Shown here piece by piece: positions 1-6,468 of a stretch of 17,401 nt of DNA. The notes beneath the pieces were generated by a model. That model did no database searches and had not been told where the DNA came from. It saw only the letters and a program-made list of their open reading frames with translations. Both the position numbers and the translations under genes were made by a program. Position 1 is the first letter of the stretch, and every line of letters begins with the position of its first letter. Location of the stretch: positions 1-17,401 of the forward strand of contig CABSNH010000022.1 of NCBI GenBank assembly GCA_902478985.1, in the 5' to 3' direction. This DNA comes from an uncultured Collinsella sp. (GTDB taxonomy: Bacteria > Actinomycetota > Coriobacteriia > Coriobacteriales > Coriobacteriaceae).

Positions 1-605
1 AGATGTTTGTCCTTCGTATTCAGCGAGGGGTACGTCAGAACTTGCGCGATATGGACTATCAGGCTGCCGAGTTTATTCTTGATGGCTTTGAGGATTATCT
101 GCGTGGCCCTGAGTATCTCCAGAAGCTTGATGGTGCCGCAACTATGATCGGTAAGGGTAAGCTAAACGAAAAGCTGATTCCTGTTTCCCAAATGGATCCA
201 AAGCTTCTTCGTAATGCTGGGGTTACGGAGCAAGTGCTCGCCAATGTTAGTCTGGAATTCCACCCTTCGAAATTCATGAAGTATTGGAGATCTATTCCTT
301 ACGACAAGCACTATCTTCCCGATGCGCTGTTGCGCGGGAAGCCCGGTTATGTTGTTAAGAACGGCAGCTGTACGCTTGAAGGTAACTCGACACGTTGCAA
401 GACGCTGGTCTTTCTTGATCCGACCCGCGAGAAGGGCTCGGTCCGCACGATGGATCGAGCACGGTTCAAGAGTATTCGCCGCCGAGAGCACGAACTGATG
501 ACGCGCTATCGTAAAGAAGGCAAGAGCGTCAGAGGAGCATGGAAAGATGCCATGCCGTACATGACTTCGCGAGAGTTCTGGGAAGAGTACTTGGGACTTA
601 AATAA
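1..605 (+). CDS. GlfT2-like galactofuranosyltransferase, C-terminal part (5' end outside window)
   Basis: The reading frame is open from the window edge to TAA at 603-605, giving about 200 residues that look like the end of a larger protein rather than a complete one. The first ATG (base 3) has no visible ribosome site and falls inside what looks like ongoing sequence. The N-terminal GT-A catalytic part is outside the window. What is visible resembles the C-terminal region of GlfT2-type GT2 enzymes, which polymerise galactofuranose from UDP-Galf: a helical stretch (about residues 17-40, AAEFILDGFEDYLRGP), a DPTREKGSVRTMDR segment (about 138-151), and a basic C-terminal helix ending MTSREFWEEYLGLK. 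The glf gene in the same window supports a Galf pathway. Family assignment comes from remembered motif patterns, so it is moderate; another multi-domain GT2 is possible. The stop codon is embedded in the downstream terminator stem. Confidence 0.6.
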   Translation, partial: MFVLRIQRGVRQNLRDMDYQAAEFILDGFEDYLRGPEYLQKLDGAATMIGKGKLNEKLIPVSQMDPKLLRNAGVTEQVLANVSLEFHPSKFMKYWRSIPYDKHYLPDALLRGKPGYVVKNGSCTLEGNSTRCKTLVFLDPTREKGSVRTMDRARFKSIRRREHELMTRYRKEGKSVRGAWKDAMPYMTSREFWEEYLGLK

Positions 606-639
606 GAAGAGGTCCGGACTCAGTCCGGACCTCTTCTTA
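603..639. terminator. Bidirectional terminator shared by two convergent genes
   Basis: Bases 603-620 and 622-639 are a perfect 18-bp inverted repeat around a single base (621). The stem is GC-rich in the middle (GGTCCGGACT) with A-rich and T-rich outer arms, so either strand yields a GC hairpin followed by a U-rich tail (CUUCUUAUUUU on +). The first three bases are the TAA of the + gene and the last three, read on the minus strand, are the TAA of the opposing glycosyltransferase. Confidence 0.9.
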
Positions 640-1566
640 TTTTGAATAGGTTTTATAGGCTTGTAGCTCCCATTGCTTTCGTTCAATCTTCGCAACCGAG
701 TCGAGGATAAGCCCCGTTGCCAGGCTTAGCCCGCATAGGAACATAAACGAGGCGGCGAGCATTGCGGTGGGGAAGCGAGGGACTAATCCGGTCTGGAAGT
801 ACTCTGCGACGATTGGTATACCGAGAGCGAGCCCTATGATGGCAAAGATGATCGCGATAAGACTGAAGAACTTGAGGGGACGATAATCCTTAAAGAGGGT
901 CCCAATCATTGCTATGACTTTAATACCGTCGCTAACTGTGTTGAGCTTGGACTCGGAGCCTGCGGGCCTATCTCGATACTCCACCGGCACGTCTTGAATG
1001 CGCCAACGGTGGTCGACGGCATGGATGGAGAGCTCGGTTTCGATCTGGAAGCCCTCACTCAAAACGGGGAAGGTCTTGACGAAGGGTTTGCTCATGGCTC
1101 GGTAGCCGGTCATCACGTCGTCAAAGCTGTAGCCGTAAATCCACTTGATCATGGCGCGAACAAGGTTGTTGCCAAAGCCGTGAAAGGCTCGTTTATTCTC
1201 TTCGGCATAGGTGCCGTTTGACAGGCGATCGCCAACGGTCATATCTGCTTCGCCGTTAAGGATGGGATTGCAGAGTGACTTGGCCGCTTCGGCGGGGTAG
1301 GTATCGTCGCCGTCGACCATCAAGTAGCATTCGGCATCGACATCACGGAACATTTGGCGGCACACGTTGCCTTTGCCCTGCCTGGGCTCGTGGCGCACCT
1401 TAGCCCCGTGCTGCTTGGCGATATGCGAAGTGTCATCGGAAGAGTTGTTGTCGTAAACATAGACAACTGCGCCGGGCAGCTCTCGATGAAAATCGTCGAC
1501 AACTTTGCCAATCGTCAGCGCTTCGTTGTAACAGGGGATTATGACGGCGGTATTCGAATAGTCCAT
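637..1566 (-). CDS. GT2 family glycosyltransferase with two C-terminal membrane helices (DPM1/GtrB-like)
   Basis: The 309-residue protein starts with the GT-A nucleotide-sugar fold: AVIIPCYNEALTIGKVV at residues 7-23, DNNSSDDT at 39-46, and the metal-binding DGDD at 85-88. A QIETELSIHA segment follows, then two hydrophobic helices (about 233-256 and 265-290). This layout is typical of enzymes that move a sugar from a nucleotide donor onto a polyprenyl phosphate at the inner face of the membrane; the sugar cannot be read from sequence. The ATG is preceded by AAAGGAGG (1573-1580, minus strand) at 6-nt spacing, so the start is secure. It is divergent from the ABC exporter genes and convergent with the Galf transferase, suggesting a role in lipid-linked precursor or side-chain synthesis for the same surface glycan. 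Confidence 0.88.
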   Translation of the reverse strand: MDYSNTAVIIPCYNEALTIGKVVDDFHRELPGAVVYVYDNNSSDDTSHIAKQHGAKVRHEPRQGKGNVCRQMFRDVDAECYLMVDGDDTYPAEAAKSLCNPILNGEADMTVGDRLSNGTYAEENKRAFHGFGNNLVRAMIKWIYGYSFDDVMTGYRAMSKPFVKTFPVLSEGFQIETELSIHAVDHRWRIQDVPVEYRDRPAGSESKLNTVSDGIKVIAMIGTLFKDYRPLKFFSLIAIIFAIIGLALGIPIVAEYFQTGLVPRFPTAMLAASFMFLCGLSLATGLILDSVAKIERKQWELQAYKTYSK

Positions 1567-1599
1567 GTAGGACCTCCTTTAATGACTCATCTGGTCGAA

Positions 1600-1605
1600 A
1601 GTATA
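1600..1605 (-). promoter_or_regulatory. Candidate -10 box for the GT2 gene
   Basis: The minus strand reads TATACT here, about 34 nt upstream of the ATG at 1566, inside the 161-nt divergent intergenic region. No good -35 hexamer is visible at 16-18 nt, so this is only a candidate. Confidence 0.35.
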
Positions 1606-1684
1606 ACTATCGCCTGCCCCTTTGATTAGATATGGGTTAGTTCTCCAGATTTGTTGCGGTGGATTATCGTCAACGTGGGAGGGC

Positions 1685-1690
1685 TATACT
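1685..1690 (+). promoter_or_regulatory. Candidate -10 box for the ABC exporter operon
   Basis: TATACT on the plus strand lies 37 nt upstream of the chosen GTG start of the permease, a sensible leader length. The -35 region (around 1661-1668) is weak. It also means that the upstream ATG at 1659 would precede the transcription start, which supports the shorter gene model. Confidence 0.4.
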
Positions 1691-1714
1691 TTCCACTGTT
1701 ATGTTTTACGAGAC

Positions 1715-1720
1715 AAGGAG
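1715..1720 (+). promoter_or_regulatory. Ribosome binding site that decides the permease start
   Basis: AAGGAG lies 7 nt before the GTG at 1728. The longer in-frame ATGs at 1659 and 1701 have no purine-rich sequence at the right distance. Confidence 0.8.
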
Positions 1721-1727
1721 ATGGTCC

Positions 1728-2573
1728 GTGGCTGACAACCTGGAGAGTCAGAAAGCGGTGGCTAAACCGGCCTCTCACGCTAAAAATGATTTCGAAAAGG
1801 ACAAGTTCATTCTTAAGCAGCTTGTCACCAAAGATTTTAAGATCAAATATCGTCGCAGTGTTTTGGGCGTGGCATGGTCTGTGCTTAACCCGCTGCTGAT
1901 GATGGTTGTTATGTCGATCGTGTTTTCTACGATTTTTGGCCAGAGCCGCAATGGATCAATTACGCCCGAAATGTATCCGTTGTATCTGATTGTCGGCAAC
2001 ATTACGTTCTCCGTCATGTCCGAGTCGACGAACCAGGCGCTCATGTCCATCATTTGGGCGTCTTCGTTGCTCAAGAAGGTTAAGGTCCATCGCTGGGTTT
2101 TCCCGGTACAGAAGGTGTTGTTCTCTCTTGTCAACTTTTCCTTCTCTTTAGTCGCTGTGGCTTTGGTTATGGTTTGGTTCCGTGTTGTCCCTACCTGGCA
2201 TTTAATTCTGCTGCCGGTTTGCTTGCTGTTGCTCATGTGCTTCTGCATGGGCTTGGGCATGATGCTGTCGGCGCTGGCGGTCTTTTTCCGGGACGTTATG
2301 CATCTGTGGACTGTTGTTATCACGGCCTGGATGTATCTGACGCCTATTTTTTGGACGACCGATTACATCAGCCAAATGGCACATTGGATTCAGGTGCTCG
2401 TGGTTGTCAATCCCATGTACAACTATCTCCAGTTTATGCGTGATATCTTCCTGTTTAATACCGTGCCTTCTGCGCTTACCTTTGGGCTGTGTGTTGTTTG
2501 GGCTGTTCTTGCCCTTGCTATTGGCTATACCGTGTTCCATAAGACCGAGCACAAGTTTATTCTTTACATCTAA
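1728..2573 (+). CDS. ABC-2 polysaccharide exporter, permease subunit (Wzm/TagG type)
   Basis: The 281-residue protein (GTG start, 7 nt after AAGGAG) is an integral membrane permease of the ABC-2 family that exports undecaprenyl-linked glycans such as O-antigen or teichoic-acid chains. It has a basic amphipathic N-terminus, then the family signature KYRRSVLGVAWSVLNPLL just before helix 1. About six hydrophobic helices follow, with the loop LGMMLSALAVFFRDV between helices 4 and 5, and a typical end FHKTEHKFILYI. The length fits the family (about 260-280). The ATPase partner begins 12 nt downstream with its own ribosome site overlapping this stop codon, so the two form one operon. The longer frame from 1659 adds 23 residues but lacks a ribosome site. 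The exported polymer is inferred to be the Galf-containing glycan made by the neighbours. Confidence 0.9.
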   Translation: MADNLESQKAVAKPASHAKNDFEKDKFILKQLVTKDFKIKYRRSVLGVAWSVLNPLLMMVVMSIVFSTIFGQSRNGSITPEMYPLYLIVGNITFSVMSESTNQALMSIIWASSLLKKVKVHRWVFPVQKVLFSLVNFSFSLVAVALVMVWFRVVPTWHLILLPVCLLLLMCFCMGLGMMLSALAVFFRDVMHLWTVVITAWMYLTPIFWTTDYISQMAHWIQVLVVVNPMYNYLQFMRDIFLFNTVPSALTFGLCVVWAVLALAIGYTVFHKTEHKFILYI

Positions 2574-2585
2574 GGAGTGCTGTTC

Positions 2586-3353
2586 ATGACTGAATCTGCT
2601 ATTGATTACAGCAAGCAGCCCCTTGCTGTTGAGGTCAAAGACGTCACCATGATCTTTAACATGGCGTCTGAGTCGCTTACAAACCTCAAGGAGTACTTTA
2701 TTAAGCTCGCCAAGCACGAGCTGTTCTTTGAGGAGTTCCGTGCACTTAAGCACATTTCGTTTGATGTGCATCGCGGCGAGGTCGTTGGTCTTGTTGGCAC
2801 CAATGGCTCCGGCAAGTCTACGATGCTCAAGATCATCGCTGGCGTTTTGGAGCCCAGCGAAGGCGAGGTTAAGGTCCACGGCAATATCGCGCCGCTGATT
2901 GAGCTTGGCGCCGGTTTCGATCCCGAGCTTACCGCTCGAGAGAATATTTACCTTAACGGTGCGCTTCTTGGATACACCAAGGAGTTTATCGACGCTAGTT
3001 TTGACGAGATCATCGAGTTCGCTGAGCTTAAAGATTTTGTTGACATGCCCTTGAAGAACTTCTCTTCGGGTATGGTTGCGCGCATTGCCTTTGCTATCGC
3101 CACGATTACCGAGCCCGATATCCTAATCGTCGATGAGACGCTTTCTGTTGGCGACGTCTTTTTTCAGCAGAAGTGCGAGCGCCGCATTCAGCACTTTATC
3201 GAGAGCGGCGACGTCACGGTCTTGTTCGTTTCTCACTCCATGGAGCAGGTTGAACGCATTTGCCAGCGTGCTGTTTGGATCGAGAAAGGCGACCTACGCA
3301 TGGATGGTCCCGTGGATGAGGTCTGCAAGGCGTACCACGACCAGTTCAAGTAG
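2586..3353 (+). CDS. ABC polysaccharide exporter, ATP-binding subunit (Wzt/TagH type, short form)
   Basis: This 255-residue nucleotide-binding subunit powers export of the polysaccharide by the upstream permease. Visible motifs are Walker A GTNGSGKS (71-78), the family-typical IAPLIELGAGFDPELTAREN (101-120), signature FSSGM (159-163), Walker B ILIVDE (179-184) and the H-loop His in VLFVSHS (H217). The N-terminal extension before Walker A, with FNMASESLTNLKEYF, is characteristic of Wzt/TagH/KpsT-like exporters. There is no C-terminal carbohydrate-binding domain of the kind seen in long Wzt proteins, so export is probably not gated by a chain terminator recognised here. Start: ATG 2586 sits 8 nt after AAGGAG (2572-2577); a GTG at 2577 lies inside that ribosome site and is rejected. 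Confidence 0.92.
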   Translation: MTESAIDYSKQPLAVEVKDVTMIFNMASESLTNLKEYFIKLAKHELFFEEFRALKHISFDVHRGEVVGLVGTNGSGKSTMLKIIAGVLEPSEGEVKVHGNIAPLIELGAGFDPELTARENIYLNGALLGYTKEFIDASFDEIIEFAELKDFVDMPLKNFSSGMVARIAFAIATITEPDILIVDETLSVGDVFFQQKCERRIQHFIESGDVTVLFVSHSMEQVERICQRAVWIEKGDLRMDGPVDEVCKAYHDQFK

Positions 3354-3355
3354 GC

Positions 3356-3361
3356 TATAAT
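3356..3361 (+). promoter_or_regulatory. Candidate -10 box for tRNA-Arg(TCT)
   Basis: A perfect TATAAT sits directly after the ABC ATPase stop codon and about 45 nt before the tRNA. The -35 region (about 3332-3338) is poor, so the tRNA could also be read through from the ABC operon. Confidence 0.45.
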
Positions 3362-3406
3362 TTATTAGCCGTGCGAACTTGCACTCGCTTGGATGCCCGG
3401 CTTTAT

Positions 3407-3483
3407 GCTCCATTAGCTCAGTTGGATAGAGCAGGGGACTTCTAATCCCAAGGTCGACGGTTCGAATCCGCCATGGAGCACCA
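3407..3483 (+). tRNA. tRNA-Arg, anticodon TCT
   Basis: The cloverleaf can be drawn by hand: acceptor GCTCCAT/ATGGAGC (7 perfect pairs), D-stem GCTC/GAGC, anticodon loop CTTCTAA with TCT at 34-36, T-loop TTCGAAT, discriminator A at 3480 and an encoded CCA at 3481-3483. TCT reads AGA/AGG arginine codons. The anticodon stem has a G-A mismatch at its first pair (27:43) and the T-stem an A-C mismatch (50:64). These are unusual but the rest is intact, so I call it functional. A terminator follows directly. Confidence 0.9.
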
Positions 3484-3495
3484 TATGAGTTTTAG

Positions 3496-3527
3496 AGACC
3501 CGGTAATAATGCCGGGTCTTTACTTTT
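3496..3527 (+). terminator. Rho-independent terminator after tRNA-Arg(TCT)
   Basis: AGACCCGG (3496-3503) pairs with CCGGGTCT (3512-3519) around an 8-nt AT-rich loop, followed by TTACTTTT. It starts 13 nt after the tRNA CCA end. Confidence 0.88.
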
Positions 3528-3547
3528 AGTGTCACATGGGCGTGCTA

Positions 3548-3672
3548 TTGTTTAAACAAAGGCTGCAAGACATGGGGATGGCTTGCGGTCCTATTTGTTA
3601 ATTTGGACTGTGGTGCGCTTTCATCGTCACATAAAGATGCCCGGTGTAGCATTGAACTGCACCGGGCATTCT
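3548..3672 (+). ncRNA. Possible small structured RNA between tRNA-Arg and glf
   Basis: This stretch lies after the tRNA terminator and before the end of glf, yet ends in a second strong hairpin (3637-3648/3658-3669) followed by a U-rich run on the plus strand (TTCTGTTTGCTT). Upstream are a 12-bp palindrome TTGTTTAAACAA (3548-3559), which overlaps a TATTGT -10-like hexamer (3546-3551), and a 7-bp hairpin CTGCAAG/CTTGCGG (one G-U pair). No ORF longer than about nine codons is present. A separate plus-strand transcript would explain the second terminator, but the hairpin may simply be the glf terminator. The boundaries are guesses. Confidence 0.25.
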
Positions 3673-3680
3673 GTTTGCTT
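3635..3680. terminator. Hairpin terminator downstream of glf (possibly bidirectional)
   Basis: ATGCCCGGTG (3637-3646) pairs perfectly with CACCGGGCAT (3660-3669), extendable inward by a T-G and an A-T pair. It lies about 40 nt after the glf stop on the minus strand, where the tail is CTTTATGTG. The plus-strand tail TTCTGTTTGCTT is more U-rich, so it could also end a plus-strand transcript. Confidence 0.75.
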
Positions 3681-3708
3681 ATGGTGGCTAGCTAATGCGC
3701 CTTTGTCT

Positions 3709-4833
3709 CTACGCCTCTGTCGGCTCCACACCAAGCTCGTTGCGCACGAGCTCAAAGGCGGCGGCGATGGCCTTGTCCATGTCGTAGTACTTGTAGCCGC
3801 CCAGGCGACCGGCGAAGATCACGTCGCCCTCCTGCGCCGCCAGCTCCTCGTACTGCTTGTAGAGGGCCTCGTTCTTGGCGTCGTTGATGGGGTAGTAGGG
3901 CTCGTCGCCGGGCTTCCAGTCCGCCGGGTACTCGCGCGTGATGACGGTCTTGTCCTGCGTGCCGAACTCGAAGTGCTTGTGCTCGATGATGCGCGTGTAA
4001 GGGATCTCGCGCTCGGTGTAGTTGACCACGGCCACGCCCTGGTGGTCCTGCTCGTCGAGCGTCTCGGTCTCAAAGCGCAGACTGCGGTACTCGAGCGTGC
4101 CCAGTTTAAAGTCGTAGAACGCGTCGATGGGGCCGCAGTAGATCGTCTTGGCGGCGATATCGGGCTCGGCGGCGATCAGCTCCTTGTACTCCACGCCGCA
4201 GCGCACCTCGACGCCCTCGAGCATGTTGGTGACCATCTTGGTGTAGCCGCCCATGGGGATGCCCTGGTAGCGGTCGTTGAAGTAGTTGTTGTCGTAGGTA
4301 AAGCGGCAGGGGAGGCGCTTGATGATGCTCGCGGGCAGGTCCTTGCAATCACGGCCCCACTGCTTCTCGGTGTAGCCCTTCACGAGCGTCTCGAAGATGT
4401 CGCGGCCGACGAGGGACAGGGCCTGTTCCTCCAGGTTCTGCGGTTCGCCGATGTTCTCGGCGGCCACCTGCTCGGCGATCTTGGCCTTGGCATCGGCCGG
4501 CGTGACGACGCCCGGCCACATCTTGGCGAAGGTGTTCATGTTGAAGGGCATGTTGTACATGTTGCCGTGGAAGTTGGCTACCGGCGAGTTAACGTAGTTG
4601 TTGAACTCTGCGAAGCGGTTGACGTAGTCCCAGACGTCCTTCATGGAGGTGTGGAAGATGTGCGCGCCGTAGCGGTGGACCTGGATGCCCTCGACGTCCT
4701 CGGTGTAGATGTTGCCGGCGATGTGATCGCGGCGATCGATGACTAGGACCGACTTGCCGGCGCGCTTGGCGGCATTGGCAAAGACGGCGCCCGAAAGGCC
4801 GGCACCGACAACGAGGTAATCGTACTGGGACAT
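3709..4833 (-). CDS. glf: UDP-galactopyranose mutase
   Basis: The 374-residue FAD enzyme interconverts UDP-galactopyranose and UDP-galactofuranose in the cytoplasm, supplying Galf for surface glycans. Visible features are the N-terminal Rossmann motif YLVVGAGLSGAVFA (about 6-19), the FAD-binding IDRRDHIAGN (33-42), the hallmark HRYGAHIFHT (about 53-62), and the substrate-binding block KRLPCRFTYDNNYF followed by QGIPMGGYTKM. A C-terminal FAGRLGGYKYYDMD segment completes the family pattern, and the length is typical. I start at ATG 4833 because AAAGGAG (4841-4847) lies 7 nt upstream; the frame stays open for 22 more codons but has no ribosome site there. It is GC-richer than the nearby transferase and exporter genes. 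A promoter is not clear; the gene lies downstream of the DUF4869 cassette on the same strand. Confidence 0.96.
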   Translation of the reverse strand: MSQYDYLVVGAGLSGAVFANAAKRAGKSVLVIDRRDHIAGNIYTEDVEGIQVHRYGAHIFHTSMKDVWDYVNRFAEFNNYVNSPVANFHGNMYNMPFNMNTFAKMWPGVVTPADAKAKIAEQVAAENIGEPQNLEEQALSLVGRDIFETLVKGYTEKQWGRDCKDLPASIIKRLPCRFTYDNNYFNDRYQGIPMGGYTKMVTNMLEGVEVRCGVEYKELIAAEPDIAAKTIYCGPIDAFYDFKLGTLEYRSLRFETETLDEQDHQGVAVVNYTEREIPYTRIIEHKHFEFGTQDKTVITREYPADWKPGDEPYYPINDAKNEALYKQYEELAAQEGDVIFAGRLGGYKYYDMDKAIAAAFELVRNELGVEPTEA

Positions 4834-4911
4834 GGATATGCTCCTTTGCATGTCAATCGAACAGTTACAAATGATTCGGGGCAAACGCCACTGGCTCATT
4901 TGGCCCTAAGA

Positions 4912-4959
4912 TTAGTGTAGCAGACGCTCTCTCAGCAGCTCCAGCGCGTGAGCGTAACC
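4912..4959 (-). pseudogene. Displaced 3'-end remnant of a second aroQ allele
   Basis: On the minus strand this reads GYAHALELLRERLLH followed by TAA. The intact AroQ downstream ends GYAHALKLLRERLEK. At the DNA level 4922-4959 matches 6578-6615 at 35 of 38 positions; the three differences are two synonymous changes and one K/E change, as expected of a once-functional allele. An in-frame TAG lies two codons before the homology begins, so it is not translated as aroQ today. It sits at the far end of the two-gene cassette and marks one of its flanking direct repeats. Confidence 0.85.
4922..4959. repeat. Left copy of the 38-bp direct repeat flanking the DUF4869 cassette
   Basis: 35/38 identical and in the same orientation as 6578-6615, 1,656 bp away. 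Homology stops abruptly on both sides. It could be a recombination or attachment site; no integrase gene is present in the cassette. Confidence 0.8.
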
Positions 4960-4986
4960 GGGTTTCTAAATGAACTTAAGGACTCG

Positions 4987-5988
4987 CTATTCCGCCCTTA
5001 GGCACTCGGGCAAGACGCTCCCGACTGCATCCATTGCTTGCGGCCTCAGGTATTGCTCATTGAGCTTTGCTTTTCTGTAGGCGTAGCGAGTATCTGCCGA
5101 GTACTTGATCAATGCGTCGGTGAAGAATCGCTCCCAACTTAGGTAGTCGCGGCTATCGATGTAGCTCGAGGGGTCCTCAAGGATCTTTGGAATGTCGTTG
5201 CTGGGTATGAGGCCAGATCGCAAAAGCGTCCACTCAAATGATTCAGGGAGGAACAAGCGAACGTTCTTGTAAACGCGCTGTCCGAGCACCTTTTCGATGT
5301 AGGGACCAAACGCTGCACCGTCTCCTATGGTAAGGATGTTTTGCTCGGGACATTCGTGAATCGTTCGTTTTAGGTTTGCTACGCCGGTGGCGGTATAGCA
5401 GGGGATTCCCAGTCGGTTGCAAAGGGCGCTATAGAATTGATAGCCAGACTTGCTATCTTCGACAATCACGGCATCGGGATTGTCGAACCCTACGTTAAGG
5501 TCCTGATACAGCATGCTTGCCGTGTGGTCATATAGCGGTTTAGTCACCGAGTAGAAGCGTCTGTCGCTTTTTCGGCCATTGATCGTCTTGCTTGTGGTGT
5601 TGACTAGCTTCAGGATCTCGTCGACGCTGTAAGGGAGTTCGTTGGCGTCGCGACGAGATATCAGAACAAAATAGTTGGACGATCCGTTGACGGCTTTGGC
5701 GAAGTCCTTTGAGTAGATAAACTCGTTGCCCTCATCTAGAAAGACGATTGAATCTTCGATGATCGATAGCTCGCGCTCCCAGCGTCTGCCGGAAAGCGTT
5801 TCGCAAGGCACGTCGCAGCTGAGTGTAACGCCGCTTTCCTGTCCTCGGTCGTTGTAGTCGCGAATCATCGAGATGAGCGTCGTTTTGCCCGTGCCGCTGT
5901 TGCCGCGTATAAAGGAAATATTGCGCTTAAACGTGAGTGTGTATTTGACCTTTGCACGTTCTACGACAACGGTATGCGTTCCCTTCAT
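4987..5988 (-). CDS. P-loop ATPase of a DUF4869-linked two-gene module; possible TOPRIM-like C-terminal half
   Basis: The 333-residue protein has a short N-terminal strand region, Walker A GNSGTGKT (29-36), Walker B IVFLDE (81-86) and a sensor-like strand YFVLISR (106-112). No ABC signature or helicase motifs are visible, so it is a compact AAA/STAND-like P-loop domain of unknown class. The C-terminal half contains AVIVEDSKSGYQFY (Glu at 177) and, after a predicted beta-alpha unit, ILTIGDGAAFG (Asp at 223). This spacing recalls a TOPRIM fold, but the usual DxD is DGA, so a catalytic nuclease is doubtful. The ATG overlaps the TAA of the upstream gene by one base (TAATG), implying translational coupling and one complex. 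Base composition is visibly lower in GC than the flanking aro genes. The function is unknown; defence or stress signalling is only a guess. Confidence 0.75.
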   Translation of the reverse strand: MKGTHTVVVERAKVKYTLTFKRNISFIRGNSGTGKTTLISMIRDYNDRGQESGVTLSCDVPCETLSGRRWERELSIIEDSIVFLDEGNEFIYSKDFAKAVNGSSNYFVLISRRDANELPYSVDEILKLVNTTSKTINGRKSDRRFYSVTKPLYDHTASMLYQDLNVGFDNPDAVIVEDSKSGYQFYSALCNRLGIPCYTATGVANLKRTIHECPEQNILTIGDGAAFGPYIEKVLGQRVYKNVRLFLPESFEWTLLRSGLIPSNDIPKILEDPSSYIDSRDYLSWERFFTDALIKYSADTRYAYRKAKLNEQYLRPQAMDAVGSVLPECLRAE

Positions 5989-6437
5989 TACTCATCAACA
6001 TCCAAAAAGTCATTCGTGGCGCCGACAAACTCCTGCATGTTTCTGACGATGCGGTCATCGTTATCGATGCGAATCTCAAAACGTTTCCAAGGGAACTTCA
6101 TGATGTGGTAAAGGGTTACAAGGATGTCTTGCTCTTTGCCAATTTTGAGCAGCCAGCGGGCGCAATTGTCTCCGCAGGTAGATGCGTTGAACACCATATG
6201 TGGGAGATTGCGCACCAGCAGCAGCGTCTTAACGCCGCCGGACAGTTCGAGTGGGGTGATCGAGCCCAGCTGTTTGCTTACGATGTTGTGGGGACCGATG
6301 AGCTCTGATCCGTCCACGCTTTTAATGATCTGCGCGGCCATAGGGTCTTCGAACCATGAGTCCAAGTATGAGTTCCTAAAATAGGTTTCGGTATCGTAGA
6401 TGGAACCGGGGTAATCTCCCAGATGGATGCTTAACAT
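5988..6437 (-). CDS. DUF4869-like protein of unknown function
   Basis: The 149-residue soluble protein has no signal peptide or membrane helix. The conserved-looking landmarks match what I remember of DUF4869: the N-terminal MLSIHLGDYPGSIYDTETYF, SWFEDP, IIKSVDGSELIGP (about 36-48), LSGGVKTLLLV, then VFNASTCGDNCARWLLKIG with paired cysteines, and LYHIMKFP. No catalytic function is established to my knowledge. I chose ATG 6437 because GGAG lies 6 nt upstream and a TATAAT lies about 31 nt upstream; the frame extends 30 codons further but through the aroQ terminator hairpin. It is the first gene of a two-gene unit and its stop overlaps the ATPase start. Confidence 0.8.
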   Translation of the reverse strand: MLSIHLGDYPGSIYDTETYFRNSYLDSWFEDPMAAQIIKSVDGSELIGPHNIVSKQLGSITPLELSGGVKTLLLVRNLPHMVFNASTCGDNCARWLLKIGKEQDILVTLYHIMKFPWKRFEIRIDNDDRIVRNMQEFVGATNDFLDVDE

Positions 6438-6468
6438 GCGCGTCTCCAGACGTTGTGTGACTGCAACG

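Noticed and set aside
3583..4746. 387-codon plus-strand frame opposite glf
   Set aside because: It is the antisense shadow of a clearly conserved gene; the translation is rich in V, L, H, G and D repeats typical of the complement of GC-biased codons, with no ribosome site or domain.
4960..4986. Terminator for the DUF4869-ATPase cassette
   Set aside because: No GC hairpin with a T-run is visible after the ATPase stop, so its transcript may continue toward glf.
4987..6437. Cassette as a Gabija/OLD or toxin-antitoxin system
   Set aside because: The ATPase lacks the ABC signature and the full TOPRIM acidic set, and the partner is not UvrD-like or a recognisable toxin; I can only call it an unknown module.
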